Shown one piece after another: positions 9,319 through 17,800 of a stretch of DNA of 64,000 nt. Origin of the DNA: Nitrospira sp. UBA6493 (GTDB lineage Bacteria > Nitrospirota > Nitrospiria > Nitrospirales > Nitrospiraceae); contig DJMJ01000017.1 of NCBI GenBank assembly GCA_002435325.1, positions 1 to 64,000 of the forward strand, given 5' to 3'. Position 1 is the first letter of the stretch. Each line of letters opens with the position of its first letter. The notes beneath the pieces are model-generated. The model did no database searches, was not told the origin of the DNA, and worked only from the letters and a program-made list of their open reading frames with translations. Both the position numbers and the translations under genes were made by a program.

Positions 9319-10500
9319 CTACAGTCCCCGGTTATAGATTCGCGTGGCGGCTTGCAGCGCGTGTCCTGGCGTGGAGAGCCAGCCGGATCGGATAAAAAGT
9401 TCTTCGACGGCATTCAAGAGCATCAACACGTTCGCTTCCGTGCTGGATTCCCCCATCAGCCCAATACGCCAGACTTTCCCCTTCAAAGGGCCGAGGCCAC
9501 CACCGATTTCAATGCCGAAGGTCTGGAGCAGTTGTTGCCGGACCGCGGCTTCGTCGATATGTGCTGGCACGGTGACGCAGGTGAGCATCGGCAGCCGGTG
9601 CTCGTCCAGCGGCAGCGGGGGCAGGTCGAGTGCGGCCAATCCGGCGACCAGCGCGTCGCCATTCAGACGGTGGCGCGCAAAGCGAGCAGGCAGGCCTTCT
9701 TCCTCAATCAGGCACAGCGCCTCATGCAACGCATAGAGCATCGAGATGGGAGCGGTGTGGTGGTAGGCTCGCGTGCCCTCGGCCCAGTAATCAGCGATCA
9801 AGGACAGGTCGAGATACCAGCTTCGGCAGGGGGTTCGACGGCGCGAGATGGCATCCATGGCTCGGGCGCTCACGGTGAGAGGAGCCAAGCCTGGCGGGCA
9901 ACTCAGACATTTTTGCGTGCCGCTGTAACAGACATCGATGCTCCACTGATCGACCTCCACCGGTACTCCGCCCAGGGAGGTCACAGCATCGACGATCAAC
10001 AGGGTGTCATGGTCCCGGCATAGCCGGCCGATCGGTTCAATCGGCTGCCAGGCACCGGTGGAAGTTTCGGCGTGCACCAGCGCAACGGCTTTGACGGGTC
10101 CGGTTCGCCGCAAGGTGGTTTCAATCATGTCCGGCGGAATGATCTGGCCCCAGGGCGCCTCGACGCGAATAGCGGTACCACCGCAGCGTTCGACGACCGT
10201 CGCGAGGCGGGTGCCGAAGACACCGTTCACGCCCACGATCACGGCATCGCCGGGTTCAACCACATTCACGATCGCCGCTTCCATCCCGGCTGAGCCGGTT
10301 CCAGAGAGTGCGATGGTCATGCGATTTGCAGTGGAAAACAGATGCCTCAACCGTGATTGAAGATCGTTCATGATAGCGAGGAACGCCGGGTCGAGATGGC
10401 CGATCAAAGGGGTCGAGAGGGCCTGGAGCACGCGCGGGTGGACCATGCTGGGGCCAGGGCCGAGGAGCAGACGCTTGGGAGGATCGAGTGATCGGATCAC
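9319..10500 (-). CDS. Class V aminotransferase (alanine/serine-glyoxylate type)
   Basis: 393 residues, the usual length. Family features: LLLGPGPSMVHPRVLQA at the start, a GTGSAGMEAA phosphate-binding region, DAVTSLGG with the pyridine-N Asp at 171, and SGTQKCLS with the PLP Lys at 197; RIGLMGES near the C-terminus contains the substrate-carboxylate Arg. These PLP enzymes move an amino group from serine or alanine to glyoxylate, in photorespiration-like or glycine metabolism. The start is GTG at 10500, preceded by GGAGG. It is the first gene of the set with the haem protein and amidohydrolase. Confidence 0.85.
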   Translation of the reverse strand: MIRSLDPPKRLLLGPGPSMVHPRVLQALSTPLIGHLDPAFLAIMNDLQSRLRHLFSTANRMTIALSGTGSAGMEAAIVNVVEPGDAVIVGVNGVFGTRLATVVERCGGTAIRVEAPWGQIIPPDMIETTLRRTGPVKAVALVHAETSTGAWQPIEPIGRLCRDHDTLLIVDAVTSLGGVPVEVDQWSIDVCYSGTQKCLSCPPGLAPLTVSARAMDAISRRRTPCRSWYLDLSLIADYWAEGTRAYHHTAPISMLYALHEALCLIEEEGLPARFARHRLNGDALVAGLAALDLPPLPLDEHRLPMLTCVTVPAHIDEAAVRQQLLQTFGIEIGGGLGPLKGKVWRIGLMGESSTEANVLMLLNAVEELFIRSGWLSTPGHALQAATRIYNRGL

Positions 10501-10746
10501 GTAGTCGCCTCCGTCGAGCGAGGCTGGTTGCTTCCGAGGGGATGCCTTCTATCGTCCTGTCTAGTGTCGTCCTGTCGTGCCATCGGTGCGTCTCAATCGG
10601 TCATTGGCTAGAGAACTCAGAGGGTTATGGCCGGACAGTATAGCCAACTTCGGGCGGATAGGCCATGTGATATTCGGGGCGCCAGTGGGGCTTCTACCCA
10701 GTTTGGGGGATAGGTCGTGATCGGGCTCAATGGTATAGTCGAGGGC

Positions 10747-12243
10747 ATGGAAGGCGAGTCACAACCGAAGCCCCAGCTGTTGCCCTCTAGCGACGGGACT
10801 GAACCGTTGTCTCCTTCGTCGTTTGAAGGGGATGCTCGCCCGCAATTTTCGTGCTTTGTAAGCGTTCTTTCCGCGCTGATGCTCCTGGCCACACTCGGGG
10901 CGATCCTCTGGTTTTCCTCGAATACCCCCCAACTCGACCGTTTTGAGGATCCTGTTCGGGCGCTCGATCTGATGGTCAGCCGCACGATGGAAGCGCAGGA
11001 TGGATTAGATCAGGCGCCGAGTTGGCATCGATGGGTGACCGCATGGACGTCCGGTAGTGATCAAGCGGAACGGGACCAAGCTATTCAATGGTATCGGGAA
11101 CTCGTGGCGACAACGGGCGCGCCGCAGGCGCATCTTCAGCTGGCGATTCTACAGGGTGAATCCGGGTATCGAGAGGAGGCTGTCACCGCCACGCAGGCAT
11201 GGAAGGCCGATGCCGAACCGTTTCCTCTCTATGCACGATTCATTGAGTCGGCCTATGGCGACAGGCCGCTCTCGAAATCGACGGAGCTTGCGCTGCAGGC
11301 CGAGCTGGCCGAAGCCGTGCCTGCCGGGTGGTTCTACAATCATCTGGCCGCCGCCTTGGCGGCGCGCGCCGGCGATGTTGCGTTGGGCGCCACGGTGGCG
11401 AGACAGATTCAGGCGCGCGGGGCGCTGGTTGAGCAACGGGCGCAGGTGTTGACCGGCGTGGAGTTGACTTGCCTGATTCTCGGTTCGGTGCTGTTGCTCG
11501 GGATCATGCGGTTGAGAGGGCGACGGACGGATATCTTGCGATTGCATCAACCGGGTGTGCCGCCGCCTTGGCCGGGCGGGATCGGCAGTGCTGTGCTGCT
11601 GAGAGGAGGTGCGCTGGGAGCCGTCCTGACGCTGGCTTTTCTATCGTTCGCGCCGATCGAAAATGCATCGTTGCGCGCATTGGCCATTCCTGTGGCCAAT
11701 CTTCCGCTCCTGGCAATGGCCTACATGTACTTGTTGAAGCCGGCAGGATTGAACTTCCGGAATGGATTTGGGTTGCAGATTCAATGGGGGCAGGCCGGCC
11801 GGCTCGCGGGGATCGTGCTCGCCGTCGTGGCGGCGGGACTCTGGGGGGAATGGGTGATGGGTCGTCTAGCCGACTCGTTGCATCTGACGAATCATTGGAC
11901 AGAATGGTTTGATCCAGACCTCGTGTGGGCGTCCGGTTCGGTGTTGACGATCAGTCTGCTGGAATATGTCATCTTCGCCCCGATCTTTGAAGAGTTGGCC
12001 TTTCGCGGCTTGCTCTATGCGATTCTGCGCCGGCGATTGACGCCGCTCCCTGCGGCAATGATCAGCGGGGGGATCTTTGCGCTGGCCCATGGCTACGGAC
12101 TCATCGGATTTCTGAGTGTGTTCTGGAGCGGGCTGCTGTGGGCCTGGATCTATGAACGGACAGGCAGTTTGCTGCCCGGCATGATCGCGCACGCTACGAA
12201 TAATCTATTGGTGTGTGTCAGCGTGATGACCCTGCTGCGATAG
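10747..12243 (+). CDS. CPBP-family intramembrane protease with a long N-terminal helical domain
   Basis: 498 residues from the ATG at 10747. One membrane helix near residue 40, then about 150 residues of soluble helical sequence that looks TPR-like, then a multi-helix membrane domain. The last third has the CPBP (Abi/Rce1) motifs: FEELAFRG near 414-421 with the catalytic EE and Arg, HGYG near 446, and a late ATNNLL. These are glutamate-type intramembrane proteases or related proteins, involved in processing of peptides or envelope proteins; no substrate is evident. Ordinary members have 200-300 residues, so the N-terminal extension is unusual. TATAGT at 10734-10739 lies seven bases before the ATG, suggesting a leaderless mRNA. 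Confidence 0.8.
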   Translation: MEGESQPKPQLLPSSDGTEPLSPSSFEGDARPQFSCFVSVLSALMLLATLGAILWFSSNTPQLDRFEDPVRALDLMVSRTMEAQDGLDQAPSWHRWVTAWTSGSDQAERDQAIQWYRELVATTGAPQAHLQLAILQGESGYREEAVTATQAWKADAEPFPLYARFIESAYGDRPLSKSTELALQAELAEAVPAGWFYNHLAAALAARAGDVALGATVARQIQARGALVEQRAQVLTGVELTCLILGSVLLLGIMRLRGRRTDILRLHQPGVPPPWPGGIGSAVLLRGGALGAVLTLAFLSFAPIENASLRALAIPVANLPLLAMAYMYLLKPAGLNFRNGFGLQIQWGQAGRLAGIVLAVVAAGLWGEWVMGRLADSLHLTNHWTEWFDPDLVWASGSVLTISLLEYVIFAPIFEELAFRGLLYAILRRRLTPLPAAMISGGIFALAHGYGLIGFLSVFWSGLLWAWIYERTGSLLPGMIAHATNNLLVCVSVMTLLR

Positions 12244-12249
12244 CCGGCT

Positions 12250-12362
12250 TGTGAAAACGGCCCCCAACTTTGTTCTCGGCTCGAAGCGGACCTCAACGTA
12301 CCCGGGAGGGTACGCCTCCGGTCCGTTCTCGCCTGCGGCCTCGTTGGATGACCGTTTTGACA
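12250..12362. repeat. Palindromic REP/MITE-like element, copy 1
   Basis: The ends TGTGAAAACGG and CCGTTTTGACA are nearly perfect inverted repeats, and the interior has a second inverted repeat around GTACCCGGGAGGGTAC. It shares the core GCGGCCTCGTTGGATGACCGTTTTGA with the element at 40942-41067 apart from positional changes. It lies between convergent genes, starting six bases after the protease stop and ending eight bases before the 3' end of the next gene. It may serve as a bidirectional terminator. Confidence 0.7.
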
Positions 12363-12369
12363 AACCTGT

Positions 12370-13158
12370 TCACGATCTCGTGAGTCGTGCCAACTCGGTG
12401 TAGAGATCTTGATGACGGATGACCGAGCCAAATGTCGTTACGAGCTTGTGGGTGGAGATTCGTTTCCCAGGTTGTTCGTGATTCTCTGGGTGGAGTGTCG
12501 TTGAGTGGTGGTCTTGCGTCATGGCGGCGCAGATCTCCTTCCAGGTACGGGGAGTGCCGTCGCTGACATTGTAGGTTTCTCCGGGGGTGCCTCGTTCGAG
12601 GGCCAGTAGGCAGATCGAAGCGAGGTCTTCGACGTGGATCAGGTTCACATATTTGGGTGAGGGGCTGACCCGGCCGGTTTTGATCCAGTTGAGGGGATTG
12701 CGCCCGGGGCCGTAAATGCCGGCGACGAGGAGGACGATCGCGCCAAGGGTGGTGCGAAGGTATTCTTCGCCTTGCACGCGGGGCCTGGAGAGGTCGATCG
12801 GCGCCGTTTCGTCGATCCAGGAAGGCGGATAGTCCTGCGAGCCGCCGGTTTTGTAGGCCGACGTGCTGCCGAGCACCACCAGACGGTGAGGCGATGTCCG
12901 AAGCCTCTCGGAACACTGTTGGACGAGGTTCAACGGTGCAGCGGGAAAACACCAGAGGATATCGGCGTTGTCGGGGATAGCCGTCCAGGTCTCAGGCTGC
13001 GCGAGATCGAAGAGGAGGCGCTGGTCTTGTGAGAGGTGACTGAGATTCTTGTCTGGATCGCGGCTGGTGGCAAGTACCGTGGCATAGTGCCGAGCAGCAA
13101 GAGGCATGAGGAATCGCGCGGTATAGCCTGAGCCGAGAATGACCAGCGTGTTTTGCAC
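12370..13158 (-). CDS. NAD(P)-binding epimerase/dehydratase-like protein (SDR superfamily, YeeZ-like)
   Basis: 262 residues with a Rossmann start VILGSGYTARFL that binds the dinucleotide. Further SDR-like features are VVLGSTSAYKTGG, GIYGPGRNPL, a YVNLIHVEDLA segment and YNVSDGTP, as in extended-SDR nucleotide-sugar epimerases. The usual YxxxK is replaced by a YKTGG context, as in the YeeZ subgroup, so the catalytic activity is uncertain. Cytoplasmic. Start codon is GTG at 13158. The gene ends next to the palindromic element that separates it from the convergent protease. Substrate unknown. Confidence 0.7.
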   Translation of the reverse strand: MQNTLVILGSGYTARFLMPLAARHYATVLATSRDPDKNLSHLSQDQRLLFDLAQPETWTAIPDNADILWCFPAAPLNLVQQCSERLRTSPHRLVVLGSTSAYKTGGSQDYPPSWIDETAPIDLSRPRVQGEEYLRTTLGAIVLLVAGIYGPGRNPLNWIKTGRVSPSPKYVNLIHVEDLASICLLALERGTPGETYNVSDGTPRTWKEICAAMTQDHHSTTLHPENHEQPGKRISTHKLVTTFGSVIRHQDLYTELARLTRS

Positions 13159-13240
13159 AGTGAGATGGCCCTCCGAGTCTAACGTGGAGGCAGTGTGCCA
13201 GCGATGGATCGGGAGAGTCCATCGAAATCATCCGGTTTCG

Positions 13241-13269
13241 TTGGCAAGCGGCTTTTGTGGTGTTATAAA
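13241..13269 (+). promoter_or_regulatory. Sigma-70-like promoter of the beta-propeller lipoprotein gene
   Basis: TTGGCA (13241-13246) and TATAAA (13264-13269) are separated by 17 bases. The lipoprotein ATG follows 46 bases later with an AAAGGAAG Shine-Dalgarno. Confidence 0.6.
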
Positions 13270-13315
13270 TTGAGCGAATATTGGTGTTGCGGATTGCGAA
13301 CCAAAGGAAGATCCT

Positions 13316-14749
13316 ATGAACACACGAATGCTGTCGTGGCTTGTGTTGCCGATGCTGCTGTTCCTGGCTGGTTGCCCCAGCGACGGGGGCGTCGGCGGAA
13401 ACTTCAACTTGGGTGGAGGAGCCACGATTGTGTATCGGGCGGACCAGACCATCGATACCGTTGATGAATTGTTCCTCGCAAGTTCAGGGGCGAAGTTGAA
13501 TCCCGCATTGTCGGCATCCAAGACCGTTCAGGCGTTCGCAATTACACCTGATAAAAGTGCGGTTGTTTACATCGCGGATCAAACAACCACGGGGGTGTTC
13601 GAGCTATATCGAGTGAGTCTGGCTAATCCCGGTGTGAGCACAAAACTGAATGGCTCTCTGGTGAGTGGCGGAGATGTGCAAAGTTTTAAAATAATTCCTG
13701 ACGGAAGCGGGGTTGTCTATTTAGCCGATGAGACGACCGATGCTGTCAATGAGCTCTATCGAGTCTTATTCTCAAGTCCGACTAATTCAACCAAGCTCAA
13801 TGGAACTCTGGTCAGTGGGGGCAATGTGTCGGAATTCGACGTGACTGCAAATAGCGCCCGTGTCGTGTATTCGGCTGATCAGGCTATCGATACAGTCGTC
13901 GAACTGTTTCAAAATACCCTGTCCGCGATCGGCGTGCCGGCCAAGTTGCACTCGAATTATTCGGCGGGTGAGTCTGTGACAGCGTTCAAGCTGCTTCCGG
14001 ATAGCAGCGGGGTTTTGTATACCGCTAACCAGACAACGAATACGGTTGTGGATCTCTATGAATCCCTCTTTGGAGGCACGCTGGGTTCGACCGTGAGCCA
14101 TTCGTTAGTAACTGGCGGGAATGTCTTGGATTTTGCCGTGAGTCCGGACAGCAGCGGCGTTGTATATCGTGCCGATCAGGATACAGACGGAGTCAATGAG
14201 CTCTATCGCGTCGCCTTGACATCCCTTACGAACAGCTCAAAGTTAAATGGAGCATTGGTGGCCAATGGGGATGTGGATACGCATTATGTGGTGACTCCGG
14301 ATAGCGCCAGTATCGTCTATGTTGCAGATCAAACGGTGGACGGGCAGCTAGAACTCTATCGAACTGTTTTTTCAGGATTGGCTAATACGCGTTTGCTCAC
14401 TGGGTTAATTTCAGGAAGTGAGGCAGTCTTTGATGTCGTTGCCATTCCGGACAGCAGTGGCGTGGTGTACATTGCCGATCAGGATACCGCCGGCACCAGA
14501 GAGGTCTATCGCGTGCTCTTTTCCGCGCCCGGCTCGACGACGAAGCTCAATCCAACTTTCATTGCGACACGGCAAGCCCAAGAAGTCGCAGTTGCTCCGG
14601 ACAGCGCATCGGTGGTCTATCGTGCCAATCAGAGCTCGGCGACGGGCGTGGAGCTATATCGCGTTTTCTTCAGCGCTGCTGGCACGAGCACCACGCTCAA
14701 TGGGACGTTAGTTTCCGGAGGAAACGTTGGAGCATTCGCTCTGCGTTAG
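13316..14749 (+). CDS. Beta-propeller-type repeat lipoprotein
   Basis: 477 residues. A lipoprotein signal peptide ends in the lipobox LAGC (Cys near 20), followed by a Gly-rich linker, so the protein is probably lipid-anchored in the envelope. The rest is about ten tandem repeats of roughly 45-50 residues, each with a VVYxADQ core, an ELYRV strand and a TKLNGxLVSGG turn. The pattern resembles TolB/WD40-like (PD40) propeller blades; the number of blades would allow one large or two small propellers. It probably binds a partner or cell-wall component. The promoter at 13241-13269 and a good Shine-Dalgarno support the start. No operon partner. Confidence 0.7.
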   Translation: MNTRMLSWLVLPMLLFLAGCPSDGGVGGNFNLGGGATIVYRADQTIDTVDELFLASSGAKLNPALSASKTVQAFAITPDKSAVVYIADQTTTGVFELYRVSLANPGVSTKLNGSLVSGGDVQSFKIIPDGSGVVYLADETTDAVNELYRVLFSSPTNSTKLNGTLVSGGNVSEFDVTANSARVVYSADQAIDTVVELFQNTLSAIGVPAKLHSNYSAGESVTAFKLLPDSSGVLYTANQTTNTVVDLYESLFGGTLGSTVSHSLVTGGNVLDFAVSPDSSGVVYRADQDTDGVNELYRVALTSLTNSSKLNGALVANGDVDTHYVVTPDSASIVYVADQTVDGQLELYRTVFSGLANTRLLTGLISGSEAVFDVVAIPDSSGVVYIADQDTAGTREVYRVLFSAPGSTTKLNPTFIATRQAQEVAVAPDSASVVYRANQSSATGVELYRVFFSAAGTSTTLNGTLVSGGNVGAFALR

Positions 14750-14769
14750 ACGATTGGGCTGACAATCGT

Positions 14770-14799
14770 TTGGTCCTCTTCAGCCGGCTCATGTAAGAT
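14770..14799 (+). promoter_or_regulatory. Possible promoter of the Lhr helicase gene
   Basis: TTGGTC (14770-14775), 18-base spacer, TAAGAT (14794-14799). The ATG at 14808 follows eight bases later and lacks a Shine-Dalgarno, so the transcript may be leaderless. Confidence 0.45.
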
Positions 14800-14807
14800 G
14801 CTGGCCT

Positions 14808-17800
14808 ATGGAGGCTATCAATTTCCATCCCCTCATTGTCGATTGGTTTCAGTCGCAAATCGGTGAGCCGACCGATGTCCAGGTTCAGGCCTGGCCTGCC
14901 ATCCAATCCGGTGCGGATGCGCTGATTGCCGCGCCGACCGGGTCAGGGAAAACGCTCGCCGCCTTTCTTTCCTGTATCGATAACCTGTTCAAGCAAGCCC
15001 TCGCTCGAGAACTCGACGACCACACGCAAGTGCTCTACGTCTCGCCGCTGAAGGCGCTGAGCAACGATATCCAGAAAAATCTTCAGAAGCCGTTGACGGA
15101 GATCGGCCAGGCCGCGTTGCAGGCCGGACTGCTCATGCCGGAGCTGCGCGTGCTGGTCCGCACGGGGGATACACCCATGGCGGACAGACAGCAGATGCTC
15201 AAGCGGCCGCCGCATATTCTGGTCACGACGCCGGAGTCGCTCTTCATTCTCCTCACCGCCGACAAAAGCCGCCGGATGCTGCAGACCGTCAGGACCGTGA
15301 TCGTGGACGAAATTCATGCACTGGCGCCGAACAAGCGCGGGGCGCATGTGGCCCTGTCGCTGGAGCGGCTTGAAGCGCTCACGTTGGCCAAGCCGCAACG
15401 CATTGGTCTCTCGGCGACGCAACGGCCGATTGATCTCATGGCAGAATTTCTCGTCGGGTCTCGTCCCCGTCCGAGGGTCATCGATGTCGGTCACCGCCGC
15501 GAACTTGATCTTGCGGTGGAGGTGCCCAAAGATGAATTGAGCGCGATTGCCACGAATACGGTCTGGTCCGATGTGTACGACCGTGTGGCCGAATTGGTCC
15601 GGCAGCATCGCTCAACTCTGGTCTTCGTCAATACACGACGGCTGGCGGAGCGTGTCTCGCACTATCTCGAAGAGCGCCTCCAAGACTTGGGGCCCGATGT
15701 CGTGGCGGCGTACCACGGTAGCCTGTCGCGGCAGATTCGTCTTCACGCAGAGGAGCGGCTTAAGACCGGCAAGACCCGTGTGGTCATTGCCACGGCCTCG
15801 CTGGAGCTAGGGATCGACGTCGGGACGGTTGATCTGGTCTGTCAGATCGGCTCCCCGAGGGCCATTGCCACGGCGCTGCAGCGGATCGGTCGTGCCGGTC
15901 ACTGGATCAAGGCTGTGCCAAAAGGCCGGCTCTTTGCCATGACCCGGGACGAGTTGCTGGAATGCGCCGCGCTTGTTCGCGCCATCAGAGCGGGGACGTT
16001 GGATCGAATCGAGGTGCCAATCGCGCCACTCGATATTTTGTCGCAACAGATCGTCGCGGCTGCAGCAAGTCAGACGTGGACGGAAGACGACTTGTTCTCT
16101 CTCTGCCGGCGGGCTTATCCGTACAGGGATCTGGAACGGGATGAATTCGATCAGGTCGTGCGGATGTTGGCCGACGGCATTGCGACCCAGCGCGGCCGCG
16201 GGCATGCCTATCTCTATCATGACCGGATCAACCGTCGGATCAAGGGGCGGCGAGGGGCGCGCTTGGCTGCCATCACGTCAGGCGGGGCTATTCCGGATAC
16301 GGCGAACTATGCGGTGGTGGCTGAGCCTGACGGCACGGTTGTGGGATCGGTGGACGAGGATTTTGCGGTGGAAATTTTGGCCGGGGACATCATGTTGCTC
16401 GGCAATACCTCGTGGAGGATTAAGCGGATCGAAGCGGGCAAAGTTCGCGTCGAAGATGCCCAGGGAGCCCCGCCGAATATTCCCTTCTGGCGGGGCGAAG
16501 CGCCATCCCGTACGGCTGAATTGTCGGCGGAAGTGGCTTCTCTACGCCAAGAGATTGCGAGTCGGGTAGTTTCACCAAGTCAGGCCATCAGCTCTCAGCC
16601 ATCAGCGATCAGCTGGCTCAAAAAAGAATGTGCGCTCGATCTGCGCGGCGCGGAGCAAGCGGTGGCCTATGTCGTGGCGGGGCTCACGGCGCTGGGAACG
16701 GTGCCGACGCAACAGACGATTATCGCCGAGCGCTTTTTTGATGAGAGTGGCGGGATGCAGTTGGTGATCCATGCGCCGTTCGGCGGGCGGATCAACAAGG
16801 CCTGGGGCCTCGCCCTGCGAAAACGTTTTTGTGTGACCTTCGATTTCGAGTTGCAAGCCGCGGCGACGGACAACGGACTGGTGATCTCGCTGGGCGAGAA
16901 GCACAGCTTCCCGCTGGAGTCCGTGTTCGGCTATCTCCATTCGAATACCGTTCGGGACGTGCTGATTCAGGCCGTCCTCCTCGCGCCGATGTTCACGACC
17001 CGCTGGCGATGGAATGTCTCGCGGGCGCTGGCGTTGCTGCGATTTTCCAATGGCAAAAAGGTTCCCCCTCAGATTCAGCGCATGAAAGCCGAGGATCTGT
17101 TGGCGGCCGTCTTCCCTGACGTCATTGCTTGCCAGGAAAATCTGACAGGCCAGCGGGCGGCGCGGCAGATCCCCGATCATCCGCTGGTCAAGGAGACGCT
17201 GCGAGACTGCCTAACGGAGGCGATGGATCTGGAGGGCCTGACGGCAACGCTGAAGGCGATTGAGGCAGGGTCGATTCGGTGTGTGGCGGTGGATACGCCG
17301 ACGCCCTCCGTATTTTCCCATGAAATCCTGAATGCCAATCCCTATGCATTTCTGGATGATGCGCCGCTGGAAGAACGGCGTGCGCGGGCGGTCGAGATGC
17401 GGCGAACGCTGCCAGCGGAATTGCTTGGCCAGGTGGGCGCGCTCGATCCCGAGGCGATTGAAGAAGTGGCGCGGGAGTCGTGGCCGGTCGTGCGAGACGC
17501 CGATGAGTTGCACGATGCCTTGCTCACGCTCGTGTGGCTGCCTGATGATCAGATGCAGCCATGGGCAATGTTCCTCCCAGTGTTGATCAAGTCCGGACGA
17601 GTGGTTCCGCTCACGGTCTCGTTCTCTCACCTCTCACCGTTCACATCTCAGGAGGCTAGGGGATGGGTGGCGATGGAGAACCGGGAAGGAGTCGAACAGG
17701 CATTTTCAGACAGCGATGACGCCACGCTCGATGCCATCGTCCTGGGCTGGATGGAAAGTATTGGCCCAACAACAGTCGCAGACCTTGCCGCGCGCCTGCA

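Noticed and set aside
13316..14749. CRISPR-like array
   Set aside because: The regular repeats are in a reading frame with protein-level conservation; spacing is about 140 bases and sequences diverge as in protein repeats.
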